Below, in pieces: positions 48,438-58,951 of a stretch of DNA of 64,000 bases. The position numbers and the translations under genes are program-made. The number at the start of each line of letters is the position of its first letter. Position 1 is the stretch's first letter. The DNA comes from Variovorax sp. PBS-H4 (lineage in GTDB: Bacteria; Pseudomonadota; Gammaproteobacteria; Burkholderiales; Burkholderiaceae_C), in NCBI RefSeq assembly GCF_901827205.1, contig NZ_LR594675.1, positions 1,550,001 to 1,614,000 of the forward strand, written 5' to 3'. The notes beneath the pieces were generated by a model. It saw only the letters and a list, made by a program, of their open reading frames with translations, was not told the origin of the DNA and made no database searches.

Positions 48438-50957
48438 ATGAACGCCTCCCTCCGCCTCGGCTGGCGCACCCTCTGGCGCGACCTGCGCGCCGGCGAGCTG
48501 CGTCTTCTCATCGTCGCCGTGCTGCTCGCCGTCGCTGCGCTGACCGCCGTCGGCTTCTTCGCCGACCGGCTCAAGGGCGGGCTGCAGCGCGATGCGCGAC
48601 AGCTGATCGGCGGCGATGCCGTGCTCGCGAGCGACAACCCGACGCCCGCGCCCTTCATCGAGCGGGCTCGCGCGCTGGGCCTGCAGACCGCCGGGACCTA
48701 CGGATTTCCGACCATGGCGCGCGCCAGCGACGAACAGGGAGGCGCGGCGAAGCTGGTGGCACTCAAGGCAGTGGAGGCCGGCTATCCGCTGCGCGGCAGC
48801 CTGCAGGTCAGCACCGCGCCCGGCGCGCCGGGGCAGCCCACGCGCGAGGTGCCCGCGTCCGGCGAGGTCTGGGTCGATGCCTCGCTGCTGGAAGCATTGG
48901 GGCTCAAGATGGGCGACACGCTGCTGCTGGGGGACGCCGGCCTGCGCATCGCGCGCGTGATCACGCTGGAGCCCGATCGCGGCGCCGGCTTCATGAGCTT
49001 CGCCCCACGCGTCATGCTCAACCAGGCGGATGTGGCACGCACCGGCCTCGTGCAGCCGGCCAGCCGCGTCAGCTATCGCTTCGCGGTGGCTGGAGACACG
49101 GTCGCGGTCAAGCGGTTCAGCGACTGGGCGGACGCGACCCTCAAGAAGGGCGAGCTGCGCGGCATACGGCTCGACTCCTTCGAAAGCGGCCGCCCCGAAA
49201 TGCGCCAGACCCTCGATCGGGCAGAGAAATTCCTCAACCTGGTCGCGCTGCTGGCTGCGCTGCTGTCTGCAGTGGCGGTGGCGCTGGCGGCGCGCGGGTT
49301 TGCAGCCAATCACCTCGACGACTGCGCCATGCTGCGCGTGCTGGGCCAGAGCCAGCGCACCATCGCCCAGGCCTATGCCTTCGAGTTCGCGGCCATCGGC
49401 CTGGCTGCGAGCGCACTGGGCGTTGCGATCGGCTTTGCCGTGCACTACGTGTTCGTGCTGCTGCTCGCCGGCCTGGTCGACGCCTCGCTGCCGGCGCCGA
49501 GCCTGTGGCCGGTAGCGTTCGGGCTCGGCATGGGGTTGACGCTGCTCTTCGCCTTCGGGTTACCGCCGGTGCTGCAGCTCGCGCAGGTGCCGCCGCTGCG
49601 CGTGATCCGGCGTGACATGGGCGGCCTCAAGCCGGCCTCGATGGCAGTGCTCGGGCTCGGCGTCGCCGGCTTCGCGGCGCTGCTGCTGGCGGCCAGCAGC
49701 GATCTCAAGCTGGGCTTGATCGCGGTCGGAGGCTTTGCCGCCGCGGTGGCTGTGTTCGCCGTGCTGAGCTGGCTGGCGGTGCTGCTGCTGCGCCGCAGCG
49801 TCAACGAGACGACCGCGCCGCGCTGGCTGGTGCTGGCCACGCGCCAGATCTCGGCGCGTCCGGCCTACGCGGTGGTGCAGGTCAGCGCGCTCGCCGTGGG
49901 GCTGCTCGCGCTGGTGCTGCTGGTGCTGCTGCGTACCGACCTGGTCGCGAGCTGGCGCCGCGCATCGCCGCCGGATGCGCCCAACCGTTTCGTGATCAAC
50001 GTGATGCCCGACCAGAGCGAGGCCTTCCGCCAGGCGCTGCAGGCCGGCGGCGTCACCAAGTACGACTGGTATCCGATGATCCGGGGCCGGCTGGTCGCGA
50101 TCAACGACAAACCCGTCACGCCCGACGACTATGCGGACGACCGCGCCAAGCGCCTGGTCGACCGCGAGTTCAACCTCAGCACCGCCGCCGAGCGGCCGCC
50201 GCACAACGAGGTGGTGGCGGGCACCTGGGGGCCGGAGAAGCAGGGCGAGGTCAGCGTGGAGCAGGGGCTGATGGAGACGCTGGGCCTCAAGCTCGGGGAC
50301 CGCCTGCGTTTCGATGTCGGTGGCCAGCAGAACGAGGCGCGCATCACCTCCGTGCGCAAGGTCGACTGGGGCTCGATGCACGCCAACTTCTTCGTGATGT
50401 ACACCGTGAGCTCGCTGGCCGGCGATGTCCCCGTCACCTACATGAGCGCCTTTCGGGCGCCCGACCGCCCGGGTTTCGACAACGCCCTGGTGCGCACGTT
50501 CCCCAATGTCACCAACGTGGACATGAGCGCCACCATCGGGCAGGTGCAGCGCGTGCTCGACCAGGTGATCCGCGCGGTGGAGTTCCTGTTCGGCTTTACC
50601 CTCGCGGCGGGGCTCGTGGTGCTGTTCGCAGCGGTGACGGCCACGCGCGAGGAGCGGGCGCGCGAGTTCGCGGTGATGCGCGCGGTCGGTGCGCGCGGCA
50701 GCCTGCTGCGGCAAGTGCAGCGCGCGGAACTCGTGGGCGTGGGTCTGCTGGCCGGCTTCCTGGCCAGCATCGTGGCCTCGCTCATCGGCTGGGGACTGGC
50801 GCGCTACGTGTTCGACTTCAGCTGGACCGCGTCGCCGCTGGTGCCGATCGCCGGCGCGCTGGCCGGTGCCGTGCTGGCGCTGGCGGCCGGCTGGTGGGGG
50901 CTGCGCGAGGTGCTTCGCAGGCCGGTGGTCGATACGCTCAGGCGCGCAGCGGAATAG
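48438..50957 (+). CDS. FtsX/LolE-type ABC transporter permease (YbbP-like)
   Basis: The protein is about 839 residues. An N-terminal membrane helix (LRLLIVAVLLAVAALTAVGF) is followed by a MacB-PCD-like periplasmic domain. A first FtsX domain of four helices lies at about 255-430 and a second group at about 700-835. The layout matches the YbbP-type permeases that pair with a YbbA ATPase; no ATPase gene is adjacent in this window. Likely role is lipoprotein or lipid transport, not proven. The frame is open from 48045 but the earlier part lies in the inverted repeat; ATG 48438 (or 48426) fits the family start. Confidence 0.85.
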   Translation: MNASLRLGWRTLWRDLRAGELRLLIVAVLLAVAALTAVGFFADRLKGGLQRDARQLIGGDAVLASDNPTPAPFIERARALGLQTAGTYGFPTMARASDEQGGAAKLVALKAVEAGYPLRGSLQVSTAPGAPGQPTREVPASGEVWVDASLLEALGLKMGDTLLLGDAGLRIARVITLEPDRGAGFMSFAPRVMLNQADVARTGLVQPASRVSYRFAVAGDTVAVKRFSDWADATLKKGELRGIRLDSFESGRPEMRQTLDRAEKFLNLVALLAALLSAVAVALAARGFAANHLDDCAMLRVLGQSQRTIAQAYAFEFAAIGLAASALGVAIGFAVHYVFVLLLAGLVDASLPAPSLWPVAFGLGMGLTLLFAFGLPPVLQLAQVPPLRVIRRDMGGLKPASMAVLGLGVAGFAALLLAASSDLKLGLIAVGGFAAAVAVFAVLSWLAVLLLRRSVNETTAPRWLVLATRQISARPAYAVVQVSALAVGLLALVLLVLLRTDLVASWRRASPPDAPNRFVINVMPDQSEAFRQALQAGGVTKYDWYPMIRGRLVAINDKPVTPDDYADDRAKRLVDREFNLSTAAERPPHNEVVAGTWGPEKQGEVSVEQGLMETLGLKLGDRLRFDVGGQQNEARITSVRKVDWGSMHANFFVMYTVSSLAGDVPVTYMSAFRAPDRPGFDNALVRTFPNVTNVDMSATIGQVQRVLDQVIRAVEFLFGFTLAAGLVVLFAAVTATREERAREFAVMRAVGARGSLLRQVQRAELVGVGLLAGFLASIVASLIGWGLARYVFDFSWTASPLVPIAGALAGAVLALAAGWWGLREVLRRPVVDTLRRAAE

Positions 50958-50994
50958 GCATGGCGCGGCTACGATCGTCGCGTGAGGTGACCGC

Positions 50995-52364
<1,370 letters not shown>

Positions 52365-52368
<4 letters not shown>

Positions 52369-53555
52369 GCCAAGACAAGACCTCCCGCGACCCACTCGCA
52401 TTCGCCACCCGCGTGATCCACGCCGGCCAGGCGCCGGACCCGACGACCGGCGCGATCATGCCGCCCATCTACGCCACCTCGACCTACGTGCAGCAGAGTC
52501 CCGGCGTGCACAAGGGCCTGGACTATGGCCGCTCGCACAACCCCACGCGGTGGGCGCTGGAGCGCTGCGTCGCCGACCTCGAGGGCGGCTCTGCGGCCTT
52601 TGCCTTCGCCTCCGGCCTGGCCGCGATCTCGACCACGCTGGAACTGCTGGATGCCAATGCCCACGTGGTCTCGGGCGACGACGTCTACGGCGGCACCTTC
52701 CGCCTCTTCGAGCGCGTGCGCGCGCGCAGCGCGGGGCACCGCTTCAGCTTCGTCGACCTGACCGATCCGGCGCGGCTGCGGGAGGCGCTGACGCCCGAGA
52801 CGCGGATGGTCTGGGTCGAGACGCCCACCAATCCCCTGCTGCGGCTGGCCGACCTGCACGCCATCGCCACGATCTGCCGCGAGCGCGACATCCTGTGCGT
52901 GGCCGACAACACCTTCGCGAGCCCGTGGGTGCAGCGCCCGCTGGAACTGGGCTTCGACATCGTGGTTCACTCAACCACCAAGTACCTCAACGGCCATTCG
53001 GACGTGATCGGCGGCGTGGCCGTGGTCGGCCGCGAGGAACGGCATGCGCCGTTGCGCGAGCGCCTGGGCTTCCTGCAGAACTCGGTCGGTGCGATCGCCG
53101 GGCCGTTCGACAGCTTTCTCACGCTGCGCGGCGTGAAGACCCTGGCGCTGCGCATGGAGCGGCATTGCAGCAGTGCGCTGGCACTCGCGCAGTGGCTCGA
53201 GGCGCAGCCGCAGGTCGCGCGCGTGCACTATCCGGGACTGGCCTCGCACCCGCAGCATGCGTTGGCGCGGCAGCAGATGACGCAGGGCTTCGGCGGCATG
53301 ATCTCGATGGATTTGAAGACCGATCTTGCCGGCACGCGGCGCTTCCTGGAGGCGGTGCGCATCTTCGCGCTGGCCGAGAGCCTGGGCGGCGTGGAGAGCC
53401 TGATCGAGCACCCGGCCATCATGACGCACGCCACCATTCCGGCCGAAACGCGCGCGAGGCTGGGCATCGGGGATGGGTTGGTTCGGCTCTCGGTGGGTGT
53501 GGAGGACCTGGAGGATCTGCGCGCCGATCTGCAACAGGCGCTCGCGGCAATCTGA
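52365..53555 (+). CDS. Cystathionine gamma-lyase / gamma-synthase family enzyme
   Basis: This 396-residue PLP enzyme has the Cys/Met metabolism signature: YGRSHNPTRWALERCVADLEGG, FASGLAAISTT, VETPTNPLLRLADL, and the PLP Lys in VVHSTTKYLNGHSDVIGG. The start is GTG 52365, overlapping the upstream stop. Next to cystathionine beta-synthase, the gamma-lyase role is the best fit and gives reverse transsulfuration. Members of the family are hard to tell apart by sequence, so MetB/MetC activity is possible. Confidence 0.88.
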
Positions 53556-53595
53556 AGCGCTCGTCGAACGGTCCTCGGCAAAAAGGATCTTGATT

Positions 53596-53607
53596 CCGGA
53601 TTCCGGA
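53596..53607. promoter_or_regulatory. CCGGATTCCGGA element, copy 1 (candidate IclR operator)
   Basis: This 12-bp element lies 40-52 nt upstream of the IclR gene. The same sequence is found once more at 54542-54553, before the pathway operon. It holds two near-copies of TCCGGA, itself a palindrome. Place at both promoters suits autoregulation plus operon control. Confidence 0.5.
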
Positions 53608-53647
53608 CGAACTACATTTGTCCGCTGCCCCTCCGCGATGACATTCC

Positions 53648-54448
53648 ATGAGCGAACCCAAGAAGCTTCCTTCCCCTGACGACAAGAACCGCATCCAGTC
53701 CTTCGGCAAGATGATGGACATCCTCGGCAGCTTCACGACCGTTCACCGGGCGTTGAGCCTGGCGCAGGTGGCCGAGTCGGCCGGCCTTCCGCGCGCGACG
53801 GCCCACCGGATGCTCACGGCGCTGCGCGAAATCGGCTTCATCCAGCAGGAAGCGCGCAGCGGGCTGTACGGCCTCGGCATCCGGCTGTTCGAGCTGGGCA
53901 ACCTGGCGCTCGCCAACATGGACCTGATGCGCGAGGCCAAGCCCTTCATGGACCGGCTCTCCCGCCTCGCCGGCGAGACGGTCCACCTGGGCGTATTCGA
54001 TGGCTACAACGTCATCGTGGTGGAGCGCGAAGATCCCCAGGAGCGAATTTCGGCACGCGACCTGAGCGGCACCGAATCGGCACCGGCCTACTGCACCAGC
54101 GTGGGCAAGGCGGTCCTGGCCTTCCAGGGCCCGGAGGTCATCGAGCGCATCGTGGCAGCCGGCATGCGGCCCTTCACCGCGAACACGCTCACCACCGCGG
54201 AAGCCCTGAGCGCCGACCTGGCCGCCATTCGCAAGCGCGGCTATTCCATCGACAACTCCGAGCACCAGGTCTGGGTCCGCTGCGTGGCTGCGCCGATCCG
54301 AAACGCGGGCGGCCAGGTCTTCGCGGCGGTGAGCATCACGGGCTCGGCCGACCGGGTGACCGAGGCGCGCACCGAGCAGCTCTCGGGCCTCGTGATCCAG
54401 ACGGCCGATTCGATCTCTCGTCACCTGGGCTACGTCGAGCAGCCCTGA
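53648..54448 (+). CDS. IclR family transcriptional regulator
   Basis: This 266-residue protein has an N-terminal winged helix (LSLAQVAESAGLPRATAHRMLTALREIGF) at about residues 35-70 and the IclR effector domain to the end (VHLGVFDGYNVIVVEREDP, YCTSVGKAVLAFQ, STDNSEHQVWVRCVAAPIRN-like). IclR proteins most often repress catabolic genes until a pathway metabolite binds. It is the first gene of the cluster and is separated from the DapA-like gene by a 215-bp promoter region, both with the CCGGATTCCGGA element. Confidence 0.93.
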   Translation: MSEPKKLPSPDDKNRIQSFGKMMDILGSFTTVHRALSLAQVAESAGLPRATAHRMLTALREIGFIQQEARSGLYGLGIRLFELGNLALANMDLMREAKPFMDRLSRLAGETVHLGVFDGYNVIVVEREDPQERISARDLSGTESAPAYCTSVGKAVLAFQGPEVIERIVAAGMRPFTANTLTTAEALSADLAAIRKRGYSIDNSEHQVWVRCVAAPIRNAGGQVFAAVSITGSADRVTEARTEQLSGLVIQTADSISRHLGYVEQP

Positions 54449-54541
54449 GCGCGCAGCGCTCCTCCCACTCACGAATCCTGCTCGCGGGTTTTCCCCGATA
54501 GGCCGGCTTTTCTTGAAATCGCAGAATAACGGAACGCTGTA

Positions 54542-54553
54542 CCGGATTCCGGA
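54542..54553. promoter_or_regulatory. CCGGATTCCGGA element, copy 2 (candidate IclR operator)
   Basis: An exact copy of 53596-53607, here 111 nt upstream of the DapA-like start. A TTGAAA (54513-54518) lies 23 nt upstream, but no clear -10 is placed with it. The spot is after the IclR gene and before the operon. Confidence 0.5.
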
Positions 54554-54663
54554 ATGATCGGTTCAGCGCTACTCCCATAAGCGTCGCCAACTCGTCGCGA
54601 CGTCTTCGGACTCAGGCTCCGTCCAGGTCGCCGCCCTCGTTCATGCATTCAAAGGATTTTTTC

Positions 54664-55569
54664 GTGACCACTCCCAGTTCTTCTTCGCTGCGCCACAAGT
54701 TGACCGGCGTCCTGCCTCCCATCACCATGCCCTTCGATGCCAAGGGTGACCTGGTCAAGGGCGGCCTGAAAGAGCAGATCGACTTCATCATCGGCGCGGG
54801 CGCCCGCGCGGTGGTGGCAGGCGGCAGTACCGGCGAAGGGCATACGCTGACCGACGCCGAATACGAGACGGTGATGCGCGAGGCCTACGAGGCCACCAAT
54901 GGCCGCGTCCCCTTCGTTGCCGGCCTGATCGTGCAGAGCACGCGCGACGCGATCCTGCGCACCAACCGGCTGAAGGGCCTCAACATCGAGGCGCTGCAGG
55001 TCACCCCCGTGCACTACCTGTTCAAGCCCGATGCCGAAGCCACGATCGAGCATTTCCGCGCCATCCACGACGCCACCGGCATTCCGATCCTCATCTACAA
55101 CGTGATTCCGTGGAACTACCTCGGCATCGACCTGATGCTGCGCATCATGGACGAGGTGCCCGGCGTCGTCGGCATGAAGCAAAGCGGCGGCGACCTGAAG
55201 TCGGTGTCCGACCTGCTGCTGCGCTGCAAGCCCGACAACCTGGTGCTCTCCGGCGTCGACGCCTTGCTCTACCCCGGCTTCTGCATCGGCATGCATGGCG
55301 CCATCACCGCGCTGACCAGCGCCGTCCCGGGCGTGATCGTCAAGCTCCAGAAGGCCGTGGCCGCCAACGATCACGAGACCGCACGCGAGATCCACTTCAA
55401 GCTGAACGCGCTGTGGAACAGCCTCAACCACGACAACCTGCCGGCTTGCGTGAAGTACATCCAGCACTTGCAGGGCGTGTCGATGTTCGAGCCGCGCGCG
55501 CCGATGATGCGCGTCAGCCAGGCGCAGAAGGACGCGATCAGGAAAAACCTGCAGCCGCTGCTGGGCTGA
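54664..55569 (+). CDS. Dihydrodipicolinate synthase-family aldolase/lyase (DapA-like)
   Basis: The protein is about 301 residues and has the DapA barrel: VLPPITMPFD, a GGSTGEGHTL loop, IYNVIPWNYLG with the active Tyr, and GVVGMKQSGGDL with the Schiff-base Lys. Such enzymes join or split pyruvate with an aldehyde; the family also includes KDG aldolase and hydratases. With DhaK/DhaL and importers downstream it is probably catabolic, not lysine synthesis. GTG 54664 was chosen since AAAGGA lies 7 nt before it; ATG 54643 lacks a site. Confidence 0.88.
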   Translation: MTTPSSSSLRHKLTGVLPPITMPFDAKGDLVKGGLKEQIDFIIGAGARAVVAGGSTGEGHTLTDAEYETVMREAYEATNGRVPFVAGLIVQSTRDAILRTNRLKGLNIEALQVTPVHYLFKPDAEATIEHFRAIHDATGIPILIYNVIPWNYLGIDLMLRIMDEVPGVVGMKQSGGDLKSVSDLLLRCKPDNLVLSGVDALLYPGFCIGMHGAITALTSAVPGVIVKLQKAVAANDHETAREIHFKLNALWNSLNHDNLPACVKYIQHLQGVSMFEPRAPMMRVSQAQKDAIRKNLQPLLG

Positions 55570-55626
55570 TCGACCGAGGAAGGCCGGGGCCACGCGCCCT
55601 GGCTCCCCAACCCCTGGAGACATGCA

Positions 55627-56625
55627 GTGAAGAAGATCCTCAATGTGCCGGCCGACTACGTCGACGAGATGCTCGATGGCCTGTGCGCCGCGCATTCCGA
55701 AAGCCTGCGCCTGATCGGTGACGACCGCCGCGTCGTCGTGCGCGCCGGGGGCCCGGTGCCGGGCAAGGTCGCCATCGTGACCGGCGGTGGCTCCGGCCAC
55801 CTGCCGGTATTCCTCGGCTACATCGGCGACGGCCTGATCGACGGCTGCGCCGTCGGCAACGTCTTTGCCGGTCCGCGCGTCGCCGACTGCCAACTCGCGA
55901 TGCAGCACTGCGATGGTGGTGCGGGCGTGCTCGCCCTCTATGGCAATTACGGCGGCGACCGGATGAACTTCGACATGGCGCAGGAGTTCCTGGAGCTCGA
56001 GGGCAAGGACATCGCCTCGCTGCGCGTGGCGGACGACGTGGCGAGCGCGCCGCCCGAGCAGCGCGAGAAGCGCCGCGGCGTGGCCGGGCTCGTGTTCGTC
56101 TACAAGGTGGCCGGGGCACGGGCCGCCGCCGGCGGCAGCCTCGCCGAGGTCACGGCCGCCGCAACGAAGGCGGCCGGCGCGGTGCGCTCCATCGGCGTGG
56201 CGCTCACGCCGTGCATCGTGCCGGAGTCCGGCAAGCCGAGCTTCGAGATCGCCGACGACGAGGTCGAATTCGGCATGGGCATCCACGGCGAGCCCGGCAT
56301 CTGGCGCGGCAAGCTCAGGAGCGCGGATGCGCTCGCCGACGAGATGCTCGATCGCCTGCTGCCCGAACTGAACGCGGCTCGCGGCACGCGCATGGCCGTG
56401 CTCGTGAACAGCCTCGGTGCGACGCCCGCGGAGGAGCTCTACATTCTTTATCGCCGAATTGCCGGGCGGCTCGCCGATCTGGGCGTGACTCCGGTCATGC
56501 CGCTCGTCGGGCGCTACGCCACGTCCATGGAGATGGCCGGCGCCTCGCTTTCGCTGATGCCGCTCGACGCCGAACTGGAGGCGCTGCTGAAGGCGCCGGC
56601 GAGCTGTCCGTTCTGGAAGACCTGA
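55627..56625 (+). CDS. dhaK: DhaK-type kinase subunit (dihydroxyacetone kinase-like, substrate-binding)
   Basis: This 332-residue subunit has VTGGGSGHLPVFLGYIGDGL, YGNYGGDRMNFDMA, and the His that binds the substrate ketone in FGMGIHGEPG. It starts at GTG 55627 with GGAG seven nt upstream. In DhaK proteins the ketose is held by a His hemiaminal and a separate DhaL phosphorylates it. No PTS-type DhaM is present, so ATP is the likely donor. The sugar need not be dihydroxyacetone. Confidence 0.9.
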   Translation: MKKILNVPADYVDEMLDGLCAAHSESLRLIGDDRRVVVRAGGPVPGKVAIVTGGGSGHLPVFLGYIGDGLIDGCAVGNVFAGPRVADCQLAMQHCDGGAGVLALYGNYGGDRMNFDMAQEFLELEGKDIASLRVADDVASAPPEQREKRRGVAGLVFVYKVAGARAAAGGSLAEVTAAATKAAGAVRSIGVALTPCIVPESGKPSFEIADDEVEFGMGIHGEPGIWRGKLRSADALADEMLDRLLPELNAARGTRMAVLVNSLGATPAEELYILYRRIAGRLADLGVTPVMPLVGRYATSMEMAGASLSLMPLDAELEALLKAPASCPFWKT

Positions 56626-56627
56626 GC

Positions 56628-57221
56628 ATGGACGCACCGATGCTCAAGGCTGCGCTCGATCGTTGGTCGCGCGCGATGGCGGCGGCAGCGCCGGAACTGA
56701 ATGCACTGGACGCGCGCCTGGGCGATGGCGACCTGGGCGCGACGCTCGAGAAGTGCGCCGCCAACGTGCAGGCCGCGCTGCCCGGCATGCCCGACGCGTT
56801 GGAGGACATCTGCAAGTCCACCGCGCAGGCCTGCGCCAAGGCCTCCGGCTCCAGCTTCGGCACGCTGCTCGCGGTCGCGTGGCTGGGGGCTGCGAAGTGG
56901 GTGCCGCCGCGCAGCACGCTGACCCGCGCCGAGCTGTCGGCGCTGCTCGCGCAGACGGTGCAGACGCTGTCGGCGCGTGGAGGCGCGGCGCTCGGCGACA
57001 AGACCATGCTCGACTCGCTCGATGCCATTGCGCGCGCGCTGGGCGCCGCGAGCGACGAGGGCGACCTGCGCCGGGTTGCGCGCACCGCCGCCGAGGCCGC
57101 GATCGCCGACTTCCGCGGCAAGCCCAACCGAATCGGCCGCGCGCGCATGTTCGCCGAGAAATCCCAGGGCCTGGACGACCCGGGGATGGTGGCCGTGCTG
57201 CGCATGACCGAAGCCCTGTAG
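56628..57221 (+). CDS. dhaL: DhaL-like ADP/ATP-binding kinase subunit
   Basis: This 197-residue protein has the DhaL metal/nucleotide pattern: ALDARLGDGDLGATL with its aspartates, SSFGTLL, and GAALGDKTMLDSLDAI. It would hold the ATP (or ADP for a PTS type) and pass phosphate to the sugar bound by DhaK. It starts 2 bp after the DhaK stop. The pair works as one kinase. Confidence 0.9.
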   Translation: MDAPMLKAALDRWSRAMAAAAPELNALDARLGDGDLGATLEKCAANVQAALPGMPDALEDICKSTAQACAKASGSSFGTLLAVAWLGAAKWVPPRSTLTRAELSALLAQTVQTLSARGGAALGDKTMLDSLDAIARALGAASDEGDLRRVARTAAEAAIADFRGKPNRIGRARMFAEKSQGLDDPGMVAVLRMTEAL

Positions 57222-57279
57222 ACCTTTCCAAGAGACACCCTGCGCGATACGCGCCGAATCGACAGCCAAAGGACCGACC

Positions 57280-58308
57280 ATGACCAACTCGTTCGAACTC
57301 ATCGCCGCCACGCGCCGCGGCCTGCTGCTCTCCGCCTTCGCGCTCGCGCTGCCGCTGGCTGCGCATGCGCAGACGCGCGACCTGAAGGCCGGCACCAGCA
57401 TGGCACCCGACCATCCTGCGGCGCTCATGCTCAACAAGTTTTCCGAAGTGCTCGCGCAGAAGAGCGGCGGCAAGCTGAAGACGACAGTGCACAACAGCGG
57501 CGTGCTCGGCGCCGACATGCAGCAGCAGCAGCAACTGCAGGCGGGCACGCAGGACGTGATGACCACCGGCACCGCCACCATGGCCGGGCAGATCAAGGAA
57601 ATGGCCATCCTCGACTTTCCCTACGTCTTCCAGTCCGGCGAGGAATTCGACCGCACCATGGACGGCGCCATGGGCAAGCTGCTGGCCGACAAGGCCTACG
57701 ACAAGGGCTGGGTGGTGCTGGCCTACACCCACAACGGCTTTCGCAACACGACCAACAGCAAGCGCCCGATCACCAAATGGGAGGACTTCGACGGCCTCAA
57801 GCTGCGCGTGATCCAGAACGCGATGTACATCGACATGTTCAAGCAGCTCGGCGCCAACCCCACGCCGATGCCCGTGACCGAGGTCTACACCGCGCTCGAG
57901 ACCAAGGCGGTCGATGGCCAGGAGAACCCGCTGGCCCAGATCGTCACCATGCGCATGCAGGAAGTGCAGAAGTACCTGAGCCTGACCCAGCACTCGATCA
58001 ACTCCGAGGCGCTGCTGATGGGCCGCAAGACCTGGGACAAGCTGTCCAAGGACGAACAGGCGATGGTCATGGCTGCCGCCGCCGAGGCCAAGGGCTTCAA
58101 GCGCCAGCAGCTCGCCCTGCTCGAAAAGCAATGGCTCGAGGCCGTGAAGAAGGCGGGCATGCAGGTCAACGAGGTCACGCTGGCCGAGCGTGAGCGCATG
58201 GCCACACGCCTCAAGCCCGTGATCGACCGCCAGAACGAACGCGTGGGCGAGGAGTTCGCCCGGCAGTTCTACGCAGAGACCCAGAAGCAGCGCATCGCGG
58301 CCAAGTGA
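57280..58308 (+). CDS. TRAP transporter substrate-binding protein DctP, first
   Basis: This 342-residue protein has a signal peptide (residues about 1-28, ending AHAQ). It has the DctP pattern: DHPAALMLNKFSEVLAQKSGGKLKTTV, the conserved KLRVIQNA Arg that binds a carboxylate, and ALETKAVDGQENPL. It would bind an organic acid in the periplasm for the DctQM proteins encoded next to it. Which acid is not readable. Confidence 0.92.
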   Translation: MTNSFELIAATRRGLLLSAFALALPLAAHAQTRDLKAGTSMAPDHPAALMLNKFSEVLAQKSGGKLKTTVHNSGVLGADMQQQQQLQAGTQDVMTTGTATMAGQIKEMAILDFPYVFQSGEEFDRTMDGAMGKLLADKAYDKGWVVLAYTHNGFRNTTNSKRPITKWEDFDGLKLRVIQNAMYIDMFKQLGANPTPMPVTEVYTALETKAVDGQENPLAQIVTMRMQEVQKYLSLTQHSINSEALLMGRKTWDKLSKDEQAMVMAAAAEAKGFKRQQLALLEKQWLEAVKKAGMQVNEVTLAERERMATRLKPVIDRQNERVGEEFARQFYAETQKQRIAAK

Positions 58309-58327
58309 CCGGGCGCGAGGAGACCTC

Positions 58328-58951
58328 ATGCATCCAACCCCCGCGGCCGCGGCGCAGCGTGGTCTCTTCGACCGCTTCGCCGACGCCTACTTCAGGCTGA
58401 TCGAGCTGGTGCTCGTGCTGTGCCTGGGCGCCATGGTGATCATGGTGCTCGGCAACGTCATCCTCCGCTACGGCTTCAATTCGGGCATCACCGTGTCCGA
58501 GGAACTCTCGCGCTTCCTCTTCGTGTGGCTGGTGTTCCTGGGCGCCGTCACGGGCATGCGCGACAACGCCCACCTGGGCGTCGACATGCTGGTGCGCAAG
58601 CTGCCGGTGTTCGGCCGCAAGCTCTGCCTCGCGCTGAGCGAAGTGCTCATGCTGCTGTGCTGCGTGCTGTTCTTCTGGGGCACCTGGCAGCAGCACGACA
58701 TCAACGTCGGCAACCTGGCCCCGGTCACCGAGCTCTCGATGGAGTGGGTCTTCGGCGTCGCCTACGTCAGCGCCGGCTCGATGGCCTTCCTGATCGTGGC
58801 GAAGCTCTGGCGGCTCTTCACCGGGCGGCTGTCGGACGACGAGCTGATCCAGGTCGCGGAATCCGAGGAGCAGGCGGTCATCGATGCGACGACCACCACC
58901 ACCGGCACCGAGCCGCGAGTGGCCACGGCCGTCGCCGGGAGCCGCCCATGA
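58328..58951 (+). CDS. TRAP transporter small permease DctQ
   Basis: This 207-residue protein has four membrane helices; the signature SEELSRFLFVWLVFLGAVTGMRDNAHLGVDMLV lies between helices 2 and 3. The C-terminal 30 residues are polar, Thr/Glu-rich. It forms the small membrane part of the importer. It overlaps the dctM start by 4 bp (ATGA). Confidence 0.92.
   Translation: MHPTPAAAAQRGLFDRFADAYFRLIELVLVLCLGAMVIMVLGNVILRYGFNSGITVSEELSRFLFVWLVFLGAVTGMRDNAHLGVDMLVRKLPVFGRKLCLALSEVLMLLCCVLFFWGTWQQHDINVGNLAPVTELSMEWVFGVAYVSAGSMAFLIVAKLWRLFTGRLSDDELIQVAESEEQAVIDATTTTTGTEPRVATAVAGSRP

Noticed and set aside
54664..55569. Lysine-pathway dapA
   Set aside because: The gene sits in an IclR/TRAP/DhaK cluster, has GGSTGE in place of GTTGE, and no lysine genes are near, so a catabolic role is more likely.
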